Positions 1 through 11,600 of a stretch of DNA of 64,000 nucleotides are shown here, in pieces; positions within the stretch are counted from its first letter, which is position 1, and each line of letters opens with the position of its first letter. The notes beneath the pieces are model-generated. The model did not search any database and had not been told where the DNA came from. It saw nothing but the letters and a program-made list of their open reading frames with translations. This DNA is from Gymnopus androsaceus JB14. Its lineage: Eukaryota; Basidiomycota; Agaricomycetes; Agaricales; Omphalotaceae. Location of the stretch: contig ML769568.1 in NCBI GenBank assembly GCA_009733575.1, positions 62,001 to 126,000 of the forward strand. The letters run 5' to 3'. The translations under genes and the position numbers were made by a program.

Positions 1-130
1 CTAAATACCGCCGATGATTATGCTTCGGTCTAGGTGAAGCATTGTGGGAAAGTATATATATACATGCATGCACCGCCGATGATCATGGTTCTAGTTGAAG
101 TATTGTGGGAAAGTATATATTTCAGTAACC
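1..130. repeat. imperfect direct repeat, about 63-bp spacing
   Basis: Two copies of a unit starting with CCGCCGATGAT and ending with TTGTGGGAAAGTATATAT lie at about 8-60 and 72-120. They differ by a few substitutions and a small indel. They lie upstream of the first NLR gene, and no coding potential is visible. Confidence 0.7.
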
Positions 131-395
131 TCTTGAAAGTATTCATTTCAGTACCATTTCGGTTGTCCTGAAGTTCTACCTTTCAGGAGCAGTCCGAAAG
201 ATTTTGTTTCCACTACTATGCTCCACTCGGTTTGAAGCATAATTATCAGCGATCAGCGATGTGACATTTGACATGATATATCATACTTATGATCAATTGA
301 TGATCATTTGGTGCCAGAATTCTTTATAAGAGGAGACAGTTGGTCGACGTTGTTCCTACATACCACCCGCAACCGTTGTACATTGCATATTCAGC
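131..395. other. upstream region of the first NACHT-ankyrin gene
   Basis: AT-rich non-coding stretch with several short palindromic TGATCA words around 240-310. It presumably contains the promoter of the gene starting at 396, but no definite element is recognisable. Confidence 0.4.
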
Positions 396-3300
396 ATGAC
401 TTCTATAAATTATGCTCCTCATGGCATGTTCACTGGGGCTTCTGATTTCATGATCAAGAATGCCAACTTCCACAATGCAAATACCATGCATATTCATTGT
501 GGGTTTTTTTAATCAGTATTCTTTGGTTACTGACAGAAAGTTCAAGATTCAAGTAACTTACAAACAATGAGTGAAACAGAACAGATTAGCAGATGGTTGA
601 GTCCATCCAATGCTTTCCAGGGCCTAAATTTCTTTTTGGAAAAAAGAACAGCAGGAACTGGTGAATGGTTTCTGAAAGGAAAGGAATTTAATGATTGGAA
701 GCAGATTCCCAGCTCATGTCTCTGGCTGCAAGGTGATGGTAAGTTTCAGGATTCATATGCTTGATTGTGTTTTTAGTCTGAAGATTAAATTTTTAAATAT
801 AGTGGGCTCTGGAAAAAGTGTGCTTGTGTAGGTAAAATTTTCTTCATTTAAATGTGACTTAACTTTTCACAGATCTGCTATTATAACTCATTTAAAGAGC
901 TTGGATGTCCATGAAAAGCAACTGGTGGCATTCTACTTTTTTGATTTCAGAAATGCAATTAAACAAAGCTTCAACAACTTAGTCACAACTCTTTTATCCC
1001 AACTGCTTTCTTCAACCACAATGCAGGAAGAAATATTTCTGGCTATATGGAAACTCTATGATAGTCACAAAAAGTATGGAAGCAAGCCAAGCAACAGGGA
1101 ATTAATAGCTACCTTGAAAGAGGTCATTTCAGTTCTCAAATCCAATTCCTTATTCCTTATAATTGATGGACTGGATGAAATGGAGAGTCAAGGCTTCAAG
1201 CCCTTTGTACAGCTTATGGAAGAGCTTAACAAAATGGCATACCCCCATTTGCATCTTCTGATAGCATCACGTCCACATATTCCTTATGCTTATGCATTGG
1301 AAAAGTTTTGCTCAAAGACTGTCCTTATTGAGAAAGACAATGTAAATGCAGATGTGGAAATTTTCTTGGATTATACCATGAAGAATGACTATTCATTTGG
1401 CCATCATGGCACTGAGCAGAAGAATCAAATTATAAATAGTTTAACCAAGAGAGCAAATGGAATGTGAGTCTTGAAATTGTTCCAGCCTGAATTTTGAAAG
1501 GTCATTCTGACTGTTATTACAGGTTCCGTTGGGTTGATTGTCAATTGAATTCACTGCAATCATGCATAGGTCTGAAAGCAGTTGAATCTGTGTTGATTCA
1601 ACTTCCTGCTACTCTGAATGATACTTATATTCGAGCACTTCAATCAATTGAAGCCTCTCGCACTGAGGATACAAAACAAGTCCTACAGTGGCTTTGTTTT
1701 TCAATGGAACCTTTAACCTTGGATGCATTAGGAGAAGTCATTGCATTTGTAAGAGATGATGATGGAATGAGATTTGAGAAGAAATACCGAATTGCTCCAG
1801 AGCACATAGTCTTCCTTGGTGCAACACTTATACATGTGGACCACACTGAAAATATTGTGGAGCTAGCACATACATCAGTGAAGGAATTTCTCCTATCTGA
1901 ACATCTTAAATCCCATTCAAGCACTGCAGTATCACAGCTACACATACATGAATATTTGAGTCATAGATTGATAGTAGAAAGCTGCTTGACATACCTACTA
2001 CAATTCAATACAGAAATAACAGATACTTTTCAATGGAATGAAGAAATTATCCAATGTCTACTATATGCTGCTCGAAACTGGCATAAACATGCAAAAGTTG
2101 TAAACAGTGATAAAATATATCAGAAAGCTTATAGCCTTATCCAATCAAATGGGGCTGAATATATCAATTCTATGAAGTTAACATTGTTTGAAGCAAAACC
2201 AGACCAACATTGGGAGGTGCCTCAAGCATTGTATTTCACTGCTTGGTGTAGTCTTCAGGCTATAGTCAAACAGCTGGTGAATGAAATGAATGTAAATGCA
2301 AAGGGAGGAACATGGGGATCAGCATTATGTGCAGCAATAGCTGGACAAGATGCGGAAAGTGAACATGGGATCAGTGCTTCCAGCCAGGAATCACAAAATG
2401 ACTACTTTTGAAACTGTCAAGCTTTTGCTGAACCATGGGGCAGACACAGATATTCCAGGACTTCACAAAGTTACTCCACTTATACTTGCTGCTAACAGGG
2501 GACATTCAAATACTGTTTCTCTCCTGATTGAGAATGGTGCAAATGTGAATGCTCAAGCTGAACATGGTGATACTGCCTTGATGCAAGCATCACAAAATGG
2601 ACATTGCAAATATTGTTCATCTCTCCTGATTGAGACATGGTGCAGACAATGTGAATGTGCAAGATGAACACGGTTGCACAGCCCCTAAGACAAGCATCAC
2701 AAAATGGACATTTAAATATTGTTTCTCTCCTGATTGAGAATGGTGCAAATGTGAATGCGCAAGATGAACACGGTTGCACAGCCCTGAAACTAGCATCACA
2801 AAATGGCCATTCTGAAATTGTCAAACTTTTACTTGCTCATGGGGCAGATGCAGAAATTCCAGGGCTTGGATTGACACCACTTGTTATTGCTGTTCTGAAA
2901 GGATCATTTGAATATTGTCTCCATCCTAATTGAGAAAGGGGCAAATATGGATGCACAATGTGAAAATGGTAACACTGCACTGCACATTGCATCACAAAAT
3001 GGATATTCTGAAACATGTCGAACTTTTGCTGAACCATGGGGCAGACAAGGATATTGCAGGATTGGGACAAAAATACTTCCCTTATATTTGCTGCTAAAAA
3101 TGGCCATTGCGTGATTGTGTCCAGCCTCCTAGAGAATGGAGTGAATGTGAATGCCCAAAATGAACTTGGTGCAACTGCTTTGTTAATGGCGTCACAAAAC
3201 GGTCATTTTGAAACTGTCAAACTTTTGCTGAACTATGGAGCAGACATAGATATTCCCACATTTGACAAATCCACGCCACTTATAAGTGCTACTCACTTTG

Positions 3301-4794
3301 GACATGTAAATATTGTTTCTATACTTCTTGAGGACAAGGCAAGTGTGAATGCACAAAATGGACATGGTTGTACTGCTTTGAGAGTAGCTTCAGAAAATGG
3401 CCATTCTGAAATTGCCAAGCTTTTGCTGAACCACGGGGCAGACAAGGAAATTCCATCATTGAATAAATTCACGCCACTTATCAGTGGTGCTTATCATGGA
3501 CATCTAAATATTGTTTGCATATTAATTGAGTACAAGGCAGATGTAAATGCACAGGATAAATGCGGCAATACTGCTTTACACTGTGCATCATTAAATGGCC
3601 AATTTGAAATTGTCAAGCTTTTGCTCACTCATGGAGCTGGGAAGGAAAAGCCTGGATTCAGACGCTGCACTCCACTTATCATTGCTGCTACTTGTAGACA
3701 TCTAAATATTGTTTCAATCCTGATGGAGAATGGAGCAAATGTGAATGCAGTAAATGACCATGGTTGCACTGCTTTGATAATAGCATCACAACATGGCAAT
3801 TTTGAAATGGTCAAACAATTGTTGACTGATGGATCTAAAACAGATACTCCAGAATCAGAAAATTCTACACCAGTCTGCATGAGTAGGGCAAATGTGAATG
3901 TACAGGATGATGATGGTGACACAGCTTTGAAATTAGCCTCAGAAGATGGTCATTTTGAGATTGTCAAGCTTTTGCTCAACCATGGTGCAGACAAGAATAT
4001 TCTAGCATTTGATAAATCCACACCACTTATAAGTGCTGCCAAAAATGGTCACTTGGATGTGGTATTTGTCCTGATTGAGAATGGGGCAGATATAAATGCA
4101 AAAACTGCTGCTGGCTCTACAGCCTTGAGATTAGCATCACAAAATGGCCATTTTGAAATTGTCAAGCTTTTACTGAACCAGGCAGATATGGATGTTTCAA
4201 GAATGCAGACTGGAACTGCTCTTGTAATTGCTGCTCAAAAAGGACATTTGAATGTTGTCTCACTCCTACTGGAAAGGGGAGCAAATGTAAATGCCCAAAC
4301 TGAAGAAGGATCCACTGCCTTAAGACAAGCATCCCAGAATGGTCATGTTGCAATTGTCAAGCTCTTACTTGACCATGAGGCTGACACAGAGCTCTCAGGA
4401 TTTCACAAAACTACACCTCTTGTTATTGCTACTCAAAGAGACCATTTTGATATTGTTTCTCTCCTGCTGGAGAATGGAGCCAATGTGGATGCACAAAATG
4501 AGAATGGTTCCACTGCTCTAAGACAAGCATCTCAAAATGGTTTCCTCAGCATTGTCAAACTTCTACTGGATTATAAGGCAGATGTGAAATATTCCTGGTT
4601 CCAGAAATGCTACTTCCCTTATAATTGCAGCTCAAAATGGTCATCTAGACATTATTTATCAACTCCTGAGAAGAGGAGCCAGTATAAATGCCCAGACTGA
4701 TGATGGATTGACTGCTTTCCATTTAGCACATAAATGTGGATATTATGACATCTGCAGACTGTTAGCCTCTGCTACACAAGGCCAGGAACATTGA
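396..4794 (+). pseudogene. NACHT-ankyrin NLR-like gene with frame-broken repeat region
   Basis: A putative STAND/NLR-type innate recognition protein. The ATG at 396 begins a short exon with the MF..ASDF.I...F pattern common at mushroom NLR N-termini, followed by an intron to about 540. The next exon gives the linker ending in SSCLWLQGD. Walker A (GSGKSVL) is at about 794-824 between two introns. A Walker B-like FLIIDGLDEME is at about 1153-1185. After an intron near 1466 comes the helical region (FRWVDCQL, then AHTSVKEFLLS). Ankyrin repeats run from about 2260, with alternating motifs such as TALRLASQNGHFEIVKLLLN. The repeat frame changes near 2380, 2620, 2900, 3020 and 4590. Reading across the last break gives an ankyrin end ...SATQGQEH with a stop at 4792-4794. 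The NACHT part is intact, so it is either a decaying paralogue of the gene at 34.8-43.8 kb or affected by assembly indels. Confidence 0.75.
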
Positions 4795-5761
4795 AAAAAT
4801 TTGGTGAGTGATTATCTATTAGCATTTGTTGAGCATTCTAATGATCATTGATAGTTACAGATTACTGTATAATTTACTGATGAAAGCAAAGCCAATGCAG
4901 AAAGTAACCAAGTTTGAAATTGGTTTGAAATGTTTCTTGCACCTGTCCTGTTCAAGTTAGTTGATTATAGTCGAGTTATTTTGTGACTTGTCATAGCTTT
5001 GCGATTGTTTTAGGGTTTTAGAATGTGAATATTTTCAGGATGAATGTTTAGTTTTAGATTTGAAGAGATGTTGTCTGTTGAATAGGCTTATTTTAGAAAT
5101 CTGAACAAGGAAAAATCCATTTGACAAGCGTCCACCTAAAACGACTCGGAACCCATCTAGCTGTAATCTGTGTCGGACTGCAAGTGATAAGAAATGGAAA
5201 GAAAGAAAGATAGTTCTCAATGAAACTGGGTATTATTGAAACGCAATGCTCGAGGTGCTGCAAGGACCGGAGTCTGGAGAAATCAATATAAAGTAAATTC
5301 CTCCACAATAGTCCATTATTACGAGCCTCAAACCATGTACTTGATATCTTAGATTTTGACCTGAGCCTTCAGCCAAGGTACAGTATCCTCTGTGTCTTAT
5401 AATCGATGTAAAGGTATATACTTATATACAATGATTTATATGAATAGCCATCCACACACACACATCGTTCTACCTCCCCTTTTTCGACTCCCTAAAACAT
5501 CATCCCTTACCCGGAAGAACCCATCTCCATCCTCATCCGCATCCTCATCCAATTTATCTACCCCCTCCCCGTATATTACTACCGCTATTACACATACCCA
5601 TGGCATTCCTAAAGTCTCCATATAAGAGAAAGGTCCGGAATAAGATATAGAATGAGACCCCAAGGAGATGAATAGGTATATGAGTAGGAAGAAGTGTACA
5701 GTAGATAGCAAATGCAAAGCAAGACAGCTGCAAGAAAAAAAACCAAGATTTGCACATAAAA
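4795..5761. other. intergenic region between convergent genes
   Basis: Lies between the 3' ends of the NACHT-ankyrin gene (plus) and the methyltransferase (minus). AT-rich, with a CA/CT-rich patch near 5450-5570. No gene or RNA is recognisable. It probably holds both 3' UTRs. Confidence 0.5.
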
Positions 5762-8403
5762 TTACACCCATCCCCGACATCGTGCAGCCCCACAAAAACA
5801 CTCCCTACTTCCCCATGGCCTCGTCAACGCCTCTTCCATCGCTACACCCCCCTGTCCCTTCGACTTGCGTTTCCCTTTCCCTTTCCCCTTCCCCTTCGCC
5901 TTCGACTTTGGAGTTGGAGTTGCAGCCACCAACAACTTTGCTTTCCCACTTTCAGGAAGCGGCTCCCCAGGATTATAATCCACTGTTATCTCTGTCCCTT
6001 TTGGAATATCGTGTACCGCGTAAAAGACGAGTTGGGGGATGTTTTGATCGGGGAGGGTGTCCCAGTACGGCGGTGTAGACGGAGAGGTTGGGGAGACAGC
6101 AGTGGCTGTTTTTTGGATGGGGTATCAGCGCGCGCTATGATGAGAGGAATAATGTCACGTACTTTAAGAAATCTGGTCCAATTCCCGCAATTCCATGCAT
6201 CGAGGCTATACATCGGAGTGTTGGTATCCAGGTCTTCTGCGTCCTCTTCGCTAGGTTGATCTTTCCCGTCCAAATCGAACACGAATGTTTTTCTTTCTCC
6301 TAATAGCTTCGCGGCGGTCGAGCGATGGATGATTTCCCTGTCGATGAATCGTGAGTACAGGTTGAAAAAAAAAAAAACCATCCAAAGATGATATCACTTA
6401 CCCAGTATAACACCCGAGCACCATCCCCTTCTTCAAATCAGACGTACAACGTACCCCCCATCCCCGCTCCACGGTCTTAAACACCTCAATCTCTACCTGC
6501 CTCGGTCGCTGTGCCACGCGGTTCAGACAATTCGCACTGCGTTTGCAATGGCAGTATGCGTTACATTCGACAACCTCGATGCCAGAGAGTGGGGTTTCAT
6601 CATCCAAAGCGTATTTGAACAGTCCCTATTGATCATAAGAAGTGGATGTATTTAGGAAATGCACACGCCTACCTCATCCGTATACGCCCTCTCCGGCCAC
6701 CCATGTTCATCCAGCAGTTCCGAAACACCCAATTGACAATCGCATGGCTTCTTCTTTCTCTTCTTCTTCTCCGACTCGGAAGACTCGCACATACACCCTT
6801 TCGTACACCTCAGAAACATCTCCGGGTCGAGTGGGACAGCGAATTGGGGAAGAGTTGTGTTGCGGGAACTAAAGGAGAGAGAGAGAGTTAGATAAAAGCC
6901 AACTAGGTAAATGAAATACGTACGATTCCAAATAAATAAAACCCACTTCATCCAGCGGTGGCCCATCCTCTTCATCGACCTCGTTTACGAATTGCACCGG
7001 TGCTGCGCCCGCTTTAAATGCGGCTTTGGTCCAGGACAAAGAGAGGGTTCGCATTCGACTGGAGGAGATGCTGAGTTTCTACGTTGATTTATTGAGGCGA
7101 GGGAAACGTACCTCCGAGTTTCTTTTGCTTTTCCCTTCCAGTTTTGCTTCGCAGTATCCTTTTCATACATTGTAGTACCCGATTCATCCGTATCCATTCT
7201 GTCATGCTTGGCGGAATCGGTTCTCGTTCTCGTCCTCGCACTCGTGGTACTCCCAGCCGTACTAGTTCCCGCATCTAGTATCCCGGCACTGGCATTCTTC
7301 CGCCGCAGGAGCGCCTTTGTTACATGGGGGTCTCCAGGAAGGGATTTTGAGTGCGACATTACAGTCAAAGTGGAGGCAGTGGATAACGTTGAGGCGGTAG
7401 ATGGTGATTTTGATGAGAAAGGAGTTGGTGGTGGTGGGGTAAGAAACTCTCTCCGCGGTAGAGTAGTACCAGGCGCAGTGAGAGATATTTCCGCTAGGTT
7501 TTGAGTTTTGAATGGGTCAAGGGAGGATTTTGATTGAGAAGCTACAAGCCTTGCTACAGAAAGTGAAAGTCCTGATTGAGTTCTCTAAGTGATATCAGCT
7601 TTGTCCGAAATGATAAAAGCCCGCTTACAGTATTCGTGCTGTTCCTAACTGTATGCGATGACGATGTACGCGCTTGAGTACCAGTAAGACATGGTGGATG
7701 TACTTCTGCTTGTTCCAGACCGTGTTCTCCTTATGTTCTCTCTGTCATCCTCATCGGTATCATTGTCTTCCTCTTCTTCATCTAGATGATCTTTAAGAAT
7801 CCTTCGCGCTTCTTCTTTGCCAAAATGTCGTTCCAACAACTCTTTCTGCTTGTTCATAAGAACATCACCCAAATCATCTTTTGCCTCCTTCAATTTCTCC
7901 TCGAATCCCTGCGCGTAATATCGCGTGTTTGAACTGAGCAAATCGTCTTCTGGGAAGATGTCGATTTCGAAAGCTGTGGCTTCATCGCTCTCGACTTTCT
8001 CCTTATCTTCTTTCGGCGAGCGTGTTCCCAAGGAGATAAGATCTCTGCTGGTATTGGAAAGTCTGGATCGCTTTTTCGATGAAAAGTGTTGTTTGTACCA
8101 TTGGGACGATTCCACTCTGGCCACTGAACCTGTATATATGAGTATCCCTTGTTGGATGTGAGATGAGAGTAATATACCTCGTAGCTTGGACGCGATTAGT
8201 GTAGTAACTGAGATGTATAAGAGGACTTACACAATTTCATCGTTGACGAGTTCAGCGCCAACGACTTTTACTTTCCATTCTCTGTCCCCATAGACGCTCC
8301 AATCTTCGTTCTCAGACTCTGAAGAGATGAAGAAATCCGAGCCAATATCGAGTTCATCCCAGTTTGTTTGACTAGATACGCTATGGGACCGCGAGCGCGA
8401 CAT
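5762..8403 (-). CDS. chromodomain-SET histone H3K9 methyltransferase (SUV39/Clr4 type)
   Basis: A heterochromatin enzyme that would methylate histone H3 lysine 9 in the nucleus. Start ATG at 8403. The first exon ends in an N-terminal chromodomain (EWKVKVVGAELV...) that continues across two introns as VYEVQWPEWNRPNGTNNTF. A 7-nt exon (8178-8184) supplies Y-E. An acidic linker follows (about 7650-8010). The pre-SET zinc region shows RCTKGCMCES and PCDCQL (about 6750-6830), then CNAYCHCKRSANCLNR. The SET core shows RGWGVR, GCYTG, YSLDAWNCGNWTRF and EITVDYNPGEP. The post-SET is CFCGAARCRGWV at the stop. A Lys/Gly-rich insert of about 50 residues separates SET and post-SET. The frame must change near 8050, 6163 and 6072 to join these conserved blocks, and the NHSC motif reads N-H-C-C. 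It is therefore either a damaged gene or mis-assembled. Domain order makes the family assignment firm. Confidence 0.85.
8178..8184 (-). other. 7-nt microexon in the chromodomain
   Basis: On the minus strand CTACGAG is flanked by AAG upstream and GTATATT downstream. Including it joins ...NDEIV to YEVQWPEW in frame and restores the conserved YEV.W strand of the chromodomain. Skipping it breaks the frame. Confidence 0.7.
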
Positions 8404-8663
8404 GACCAGTACACTTGACACGTGCCCCCAAATCGCGAACGCAACCCCGATTTGGAATTATTACGGCAACCATTGAACAACTTGCCTCAACTAACCACCA
8501 CTCATATCCTCCAATCGCTGCCTCTACAACGTCTCAATCACGACGATTACGATCCCTTTCTCCTTCTCCTTCTTTATCACGCACCAATTCTGATTGTAAC
8601 CCGAAACACACTGTATTCGCTTGTACACTCCGAGTATAACACACAAACGTTCTTGCCATTCGC
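8404..8663. promoter_or_regulatory. shared divergent promoter region
   Basis: 260 bp between the divergent start codons of the H3K9 methyltransferase (minus) and myosin (plus). Pyrimidine-rich stretches near 8545-8580 are typical of fungal core promoters. No TATA box or defined operator is recognised. Confidence 0.5.
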
Positions 8664-11600
8664 ATGCCTGCACCGCGTCTTTCTCAAAGTGCAGAAGCTG
8701 CGAGAGCCGCTGCTGCACAGGCAGAATTCAATGAGAAGAAATGGGTTTGGGTCCCAGACGATAAAGAGGGGTATCTTGCAGGCTGGGTTCACAAGGAAGA
8801 TGGCGAGTTTGGGGACATTATAATGGCTGCGGGTGGAGAAGCAAGTCCTCTGATCTGCATTTTATAAACTATACTAATCTCCATTCAGGTCCGACGAGTA
8901 CCTTTGTTCACTCTTTCAAAGATGAACCCTCCCAAGTTTGATCGTGTAGATGACATTGCGGATCTTACATTTCTTAACGAAGCTAGTGTCGTCCACAATC
9001 TGCGCTTGAGATTTGGATCAGGAGCGATATACGTGCGTTCTATCCAACTCTGTTGACTTGCAGTCTCTTACAACGTCTTTATAGACGTATTCTGGTTTGT
9101 TCTTGGTTGCAGTCAATCCTTACCAGAGTCTCCCTCTCTACTCTGATGCTATCGTCCACCAATATCGTAGCAAACGCCGTGACGAGAACGCTCCTCACAT
9201 CTTTGCCGTTGCCGAACGAGCTTGGGTCAATATGGGCGAAGAACGAGAGAACCAAAGCATCCTTATTACGTGAGTTGTTCACTAACAAACTCTTCGAACA
9301 CTCTCTTATCCTACGATAGAGGTGAATCCGGCGCTGGAAAGACAGAAAGCACCAAGAAAGTCATTCAATATCTCGCTGCCATTGCTACCGACGTGCATCA
9401 GAGCCCTTTGACGCCTTCGCACTCTCGTTCACCTACACTAACAGGTCCTACGACAATGCCTTCCACTGGTTTACCGAGAAGTAACTCGGTGAAGCATATT
9501 CATGCAGCCACTCCTTCGACTACAGGCAGTGGATTTGCTTTAACGGCAAAGGGACGACTCGGCCTTCTTGAAAGGCAAATTCTGCAGGCAAATCCCATCC
9601 TGGAAGCGTTCGGAAATGCTCAGACGCAGAGAAACAATAACTCCAGTCGATTCGGCAAGTTTGTACGAATATCATTCGCTCCAGACGGTAGTATCGCAGG
9701 AGCAAACATCGACTGGTATCTTTTGGAAAAGAGTCGTGTCGTCGTACGAAGTGAAGCGGAAAGAAGTTTCCATGTCTTTTACCAGCTCTTGGCCGGAAGA
9801 TCAGACTTGAAAGGTAATATATACGCGACTTTGGGGAACTATGCTGACTCTTGTTCACAGAGAAATTGCTTCTTTCTGGCGGAGTAGAGGACTACGAGTT
9901 CCTCAACAAGAGTAGACGCGAGGTTGACGGTGTCGATGACCGAGAAGAGTGGAATGCTCTCAAAGCTGCCCTCGATGTCGTCGGATTCACCCCTTCGGAG
10001 CAATTTGATCTCTTCCGTATCGTCGCCGCTGTGCTGCACATAGGGAACATCACCATCACATCTACGCGTGCCGACGACGCAGTCATGCCAGATCCTTCCC
10101 AAGCTGAGCGTGTATGTCACCTCCTCGGAATCCCACCTGCTGAATTCACTCGAGCGGTTCTTCATCCCCGCGTTCTTGCTGGTCGCGAATGGGTGACCCA
10201 AGCTAGAACGGGCCAGCAAGCCTTGGATGAGCTTTCATCGTTGTCCAAAACACTCTACGAGAAATCATTCGGGCTGCTGGTTGACCGTATCAATCAAGCG
10301 CTTGACCGACCTTCCTCGAAATCCACCTTTATCGGCGTTCTTGATATCGCTGGTTTCGAAATCTTCGAAATCAACACGTATGAGCAGCTTCTCATCAACT
10401 ATACGAATGAGAAACTACAGCAGTTCTTCAACCACCACATGTTCGTCTTGGAGCAGGAGGAATACTCGCGAGAAGGCATTAAATGGGATTATGTCAACTT
10501 TGGACTCGACCTGCAACCTACCATCGACTTGATCGAGTCTAGCGGTACTGGAGCAATTGGTATCCTCAGCTGTCTCGACGAGGAATGTATCATGCCCAAA
10601 GCTACCGATGCCACCTTTACCCATAAACTTCACAGCCTATGGGCTGGCGTTGGAGGTGACCCTGATGATCCACAGCAGAGTCATCCAGGAAGAGTACAAT
10701 ACGAGCCTTCACGATTTGAACAGGGTTTCCTAGTGACAGCATTACGCTGCCAAAGTGGAATACAGAACAGACGGTTGGCTGGAGAAGAACAAGGATCCAC
10801 TAAACGACAACCTCACTCGTGTCTTTGCATCCTCGACCGAGCGCTACGTCTCTTCCCTCTTCGCTGACTTTGCCGATGCTCCTGTGCCCGGAGCTCCGAT
10901 GAACATGTTTACTCTCGGAAAGAAGCGTGGTGCGAAAAAGGGCGCGTTTAGGACTGTAGCACAGCGACACAAGGAGCAACTCGCGAGTCTCATGGGTCAA
11001 TTGATGGCTACGCAACCCCATTTCGTCCGTTGTATCGTTCCGAATGCCAACAAGAAACCAGGGCGCGTCGATGTTCCTTTGGTGCTTGACCAACTCCGTT
11101 GCAACGGTGTGCTTGAGGGTATCCGAATTGCTCGTCTGGGCTACCCCAACAGACTTCCGTTCGTCGAGTTCCGTCAGCGATACGAAGTCCTCACGCCGGG
11201 TATCATCCCGAAAGGGTATATGGATGGTCGAGAGGCATGTCGCCGGATGGTGGGTGCGCTGGAGCTCGACGAAGCTATTTTCAAAATAGGAATGTCCAAG
11301 ATCTTTTTCAAAGCAGGTGTCCTCGCTGACCTGGAGGAACGTCGCGATCTGCTTTTGTATGATTTGTTTTCTCGATTACAAGCGGTTGCTAGGATGTGGA
11401 CTGCTCGAAGGCAGATCAAGAAGATTCTTAATCGAGCAGTCGCTATTCGGACGATCCAAAGGAACGCTAGGGTGTATGGTGAATTGAGGGATTGGCCGTG
11501 GTGGCAGTTGTACACCAAGGTATGATATACGCGATTCGTAGAATTCCTGTTGCTGAATTTCATGCTAGGTTCGCCCTCTACTCGCGGCTACCCGGAGCGA

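Noticed and set aside
5436..5801. 121-codon minus-strand frame beyond the methyltransferase stop
   Set aside because: Out of frame with the post-SET end (CRGWV stop at 5762) and of simple composition.
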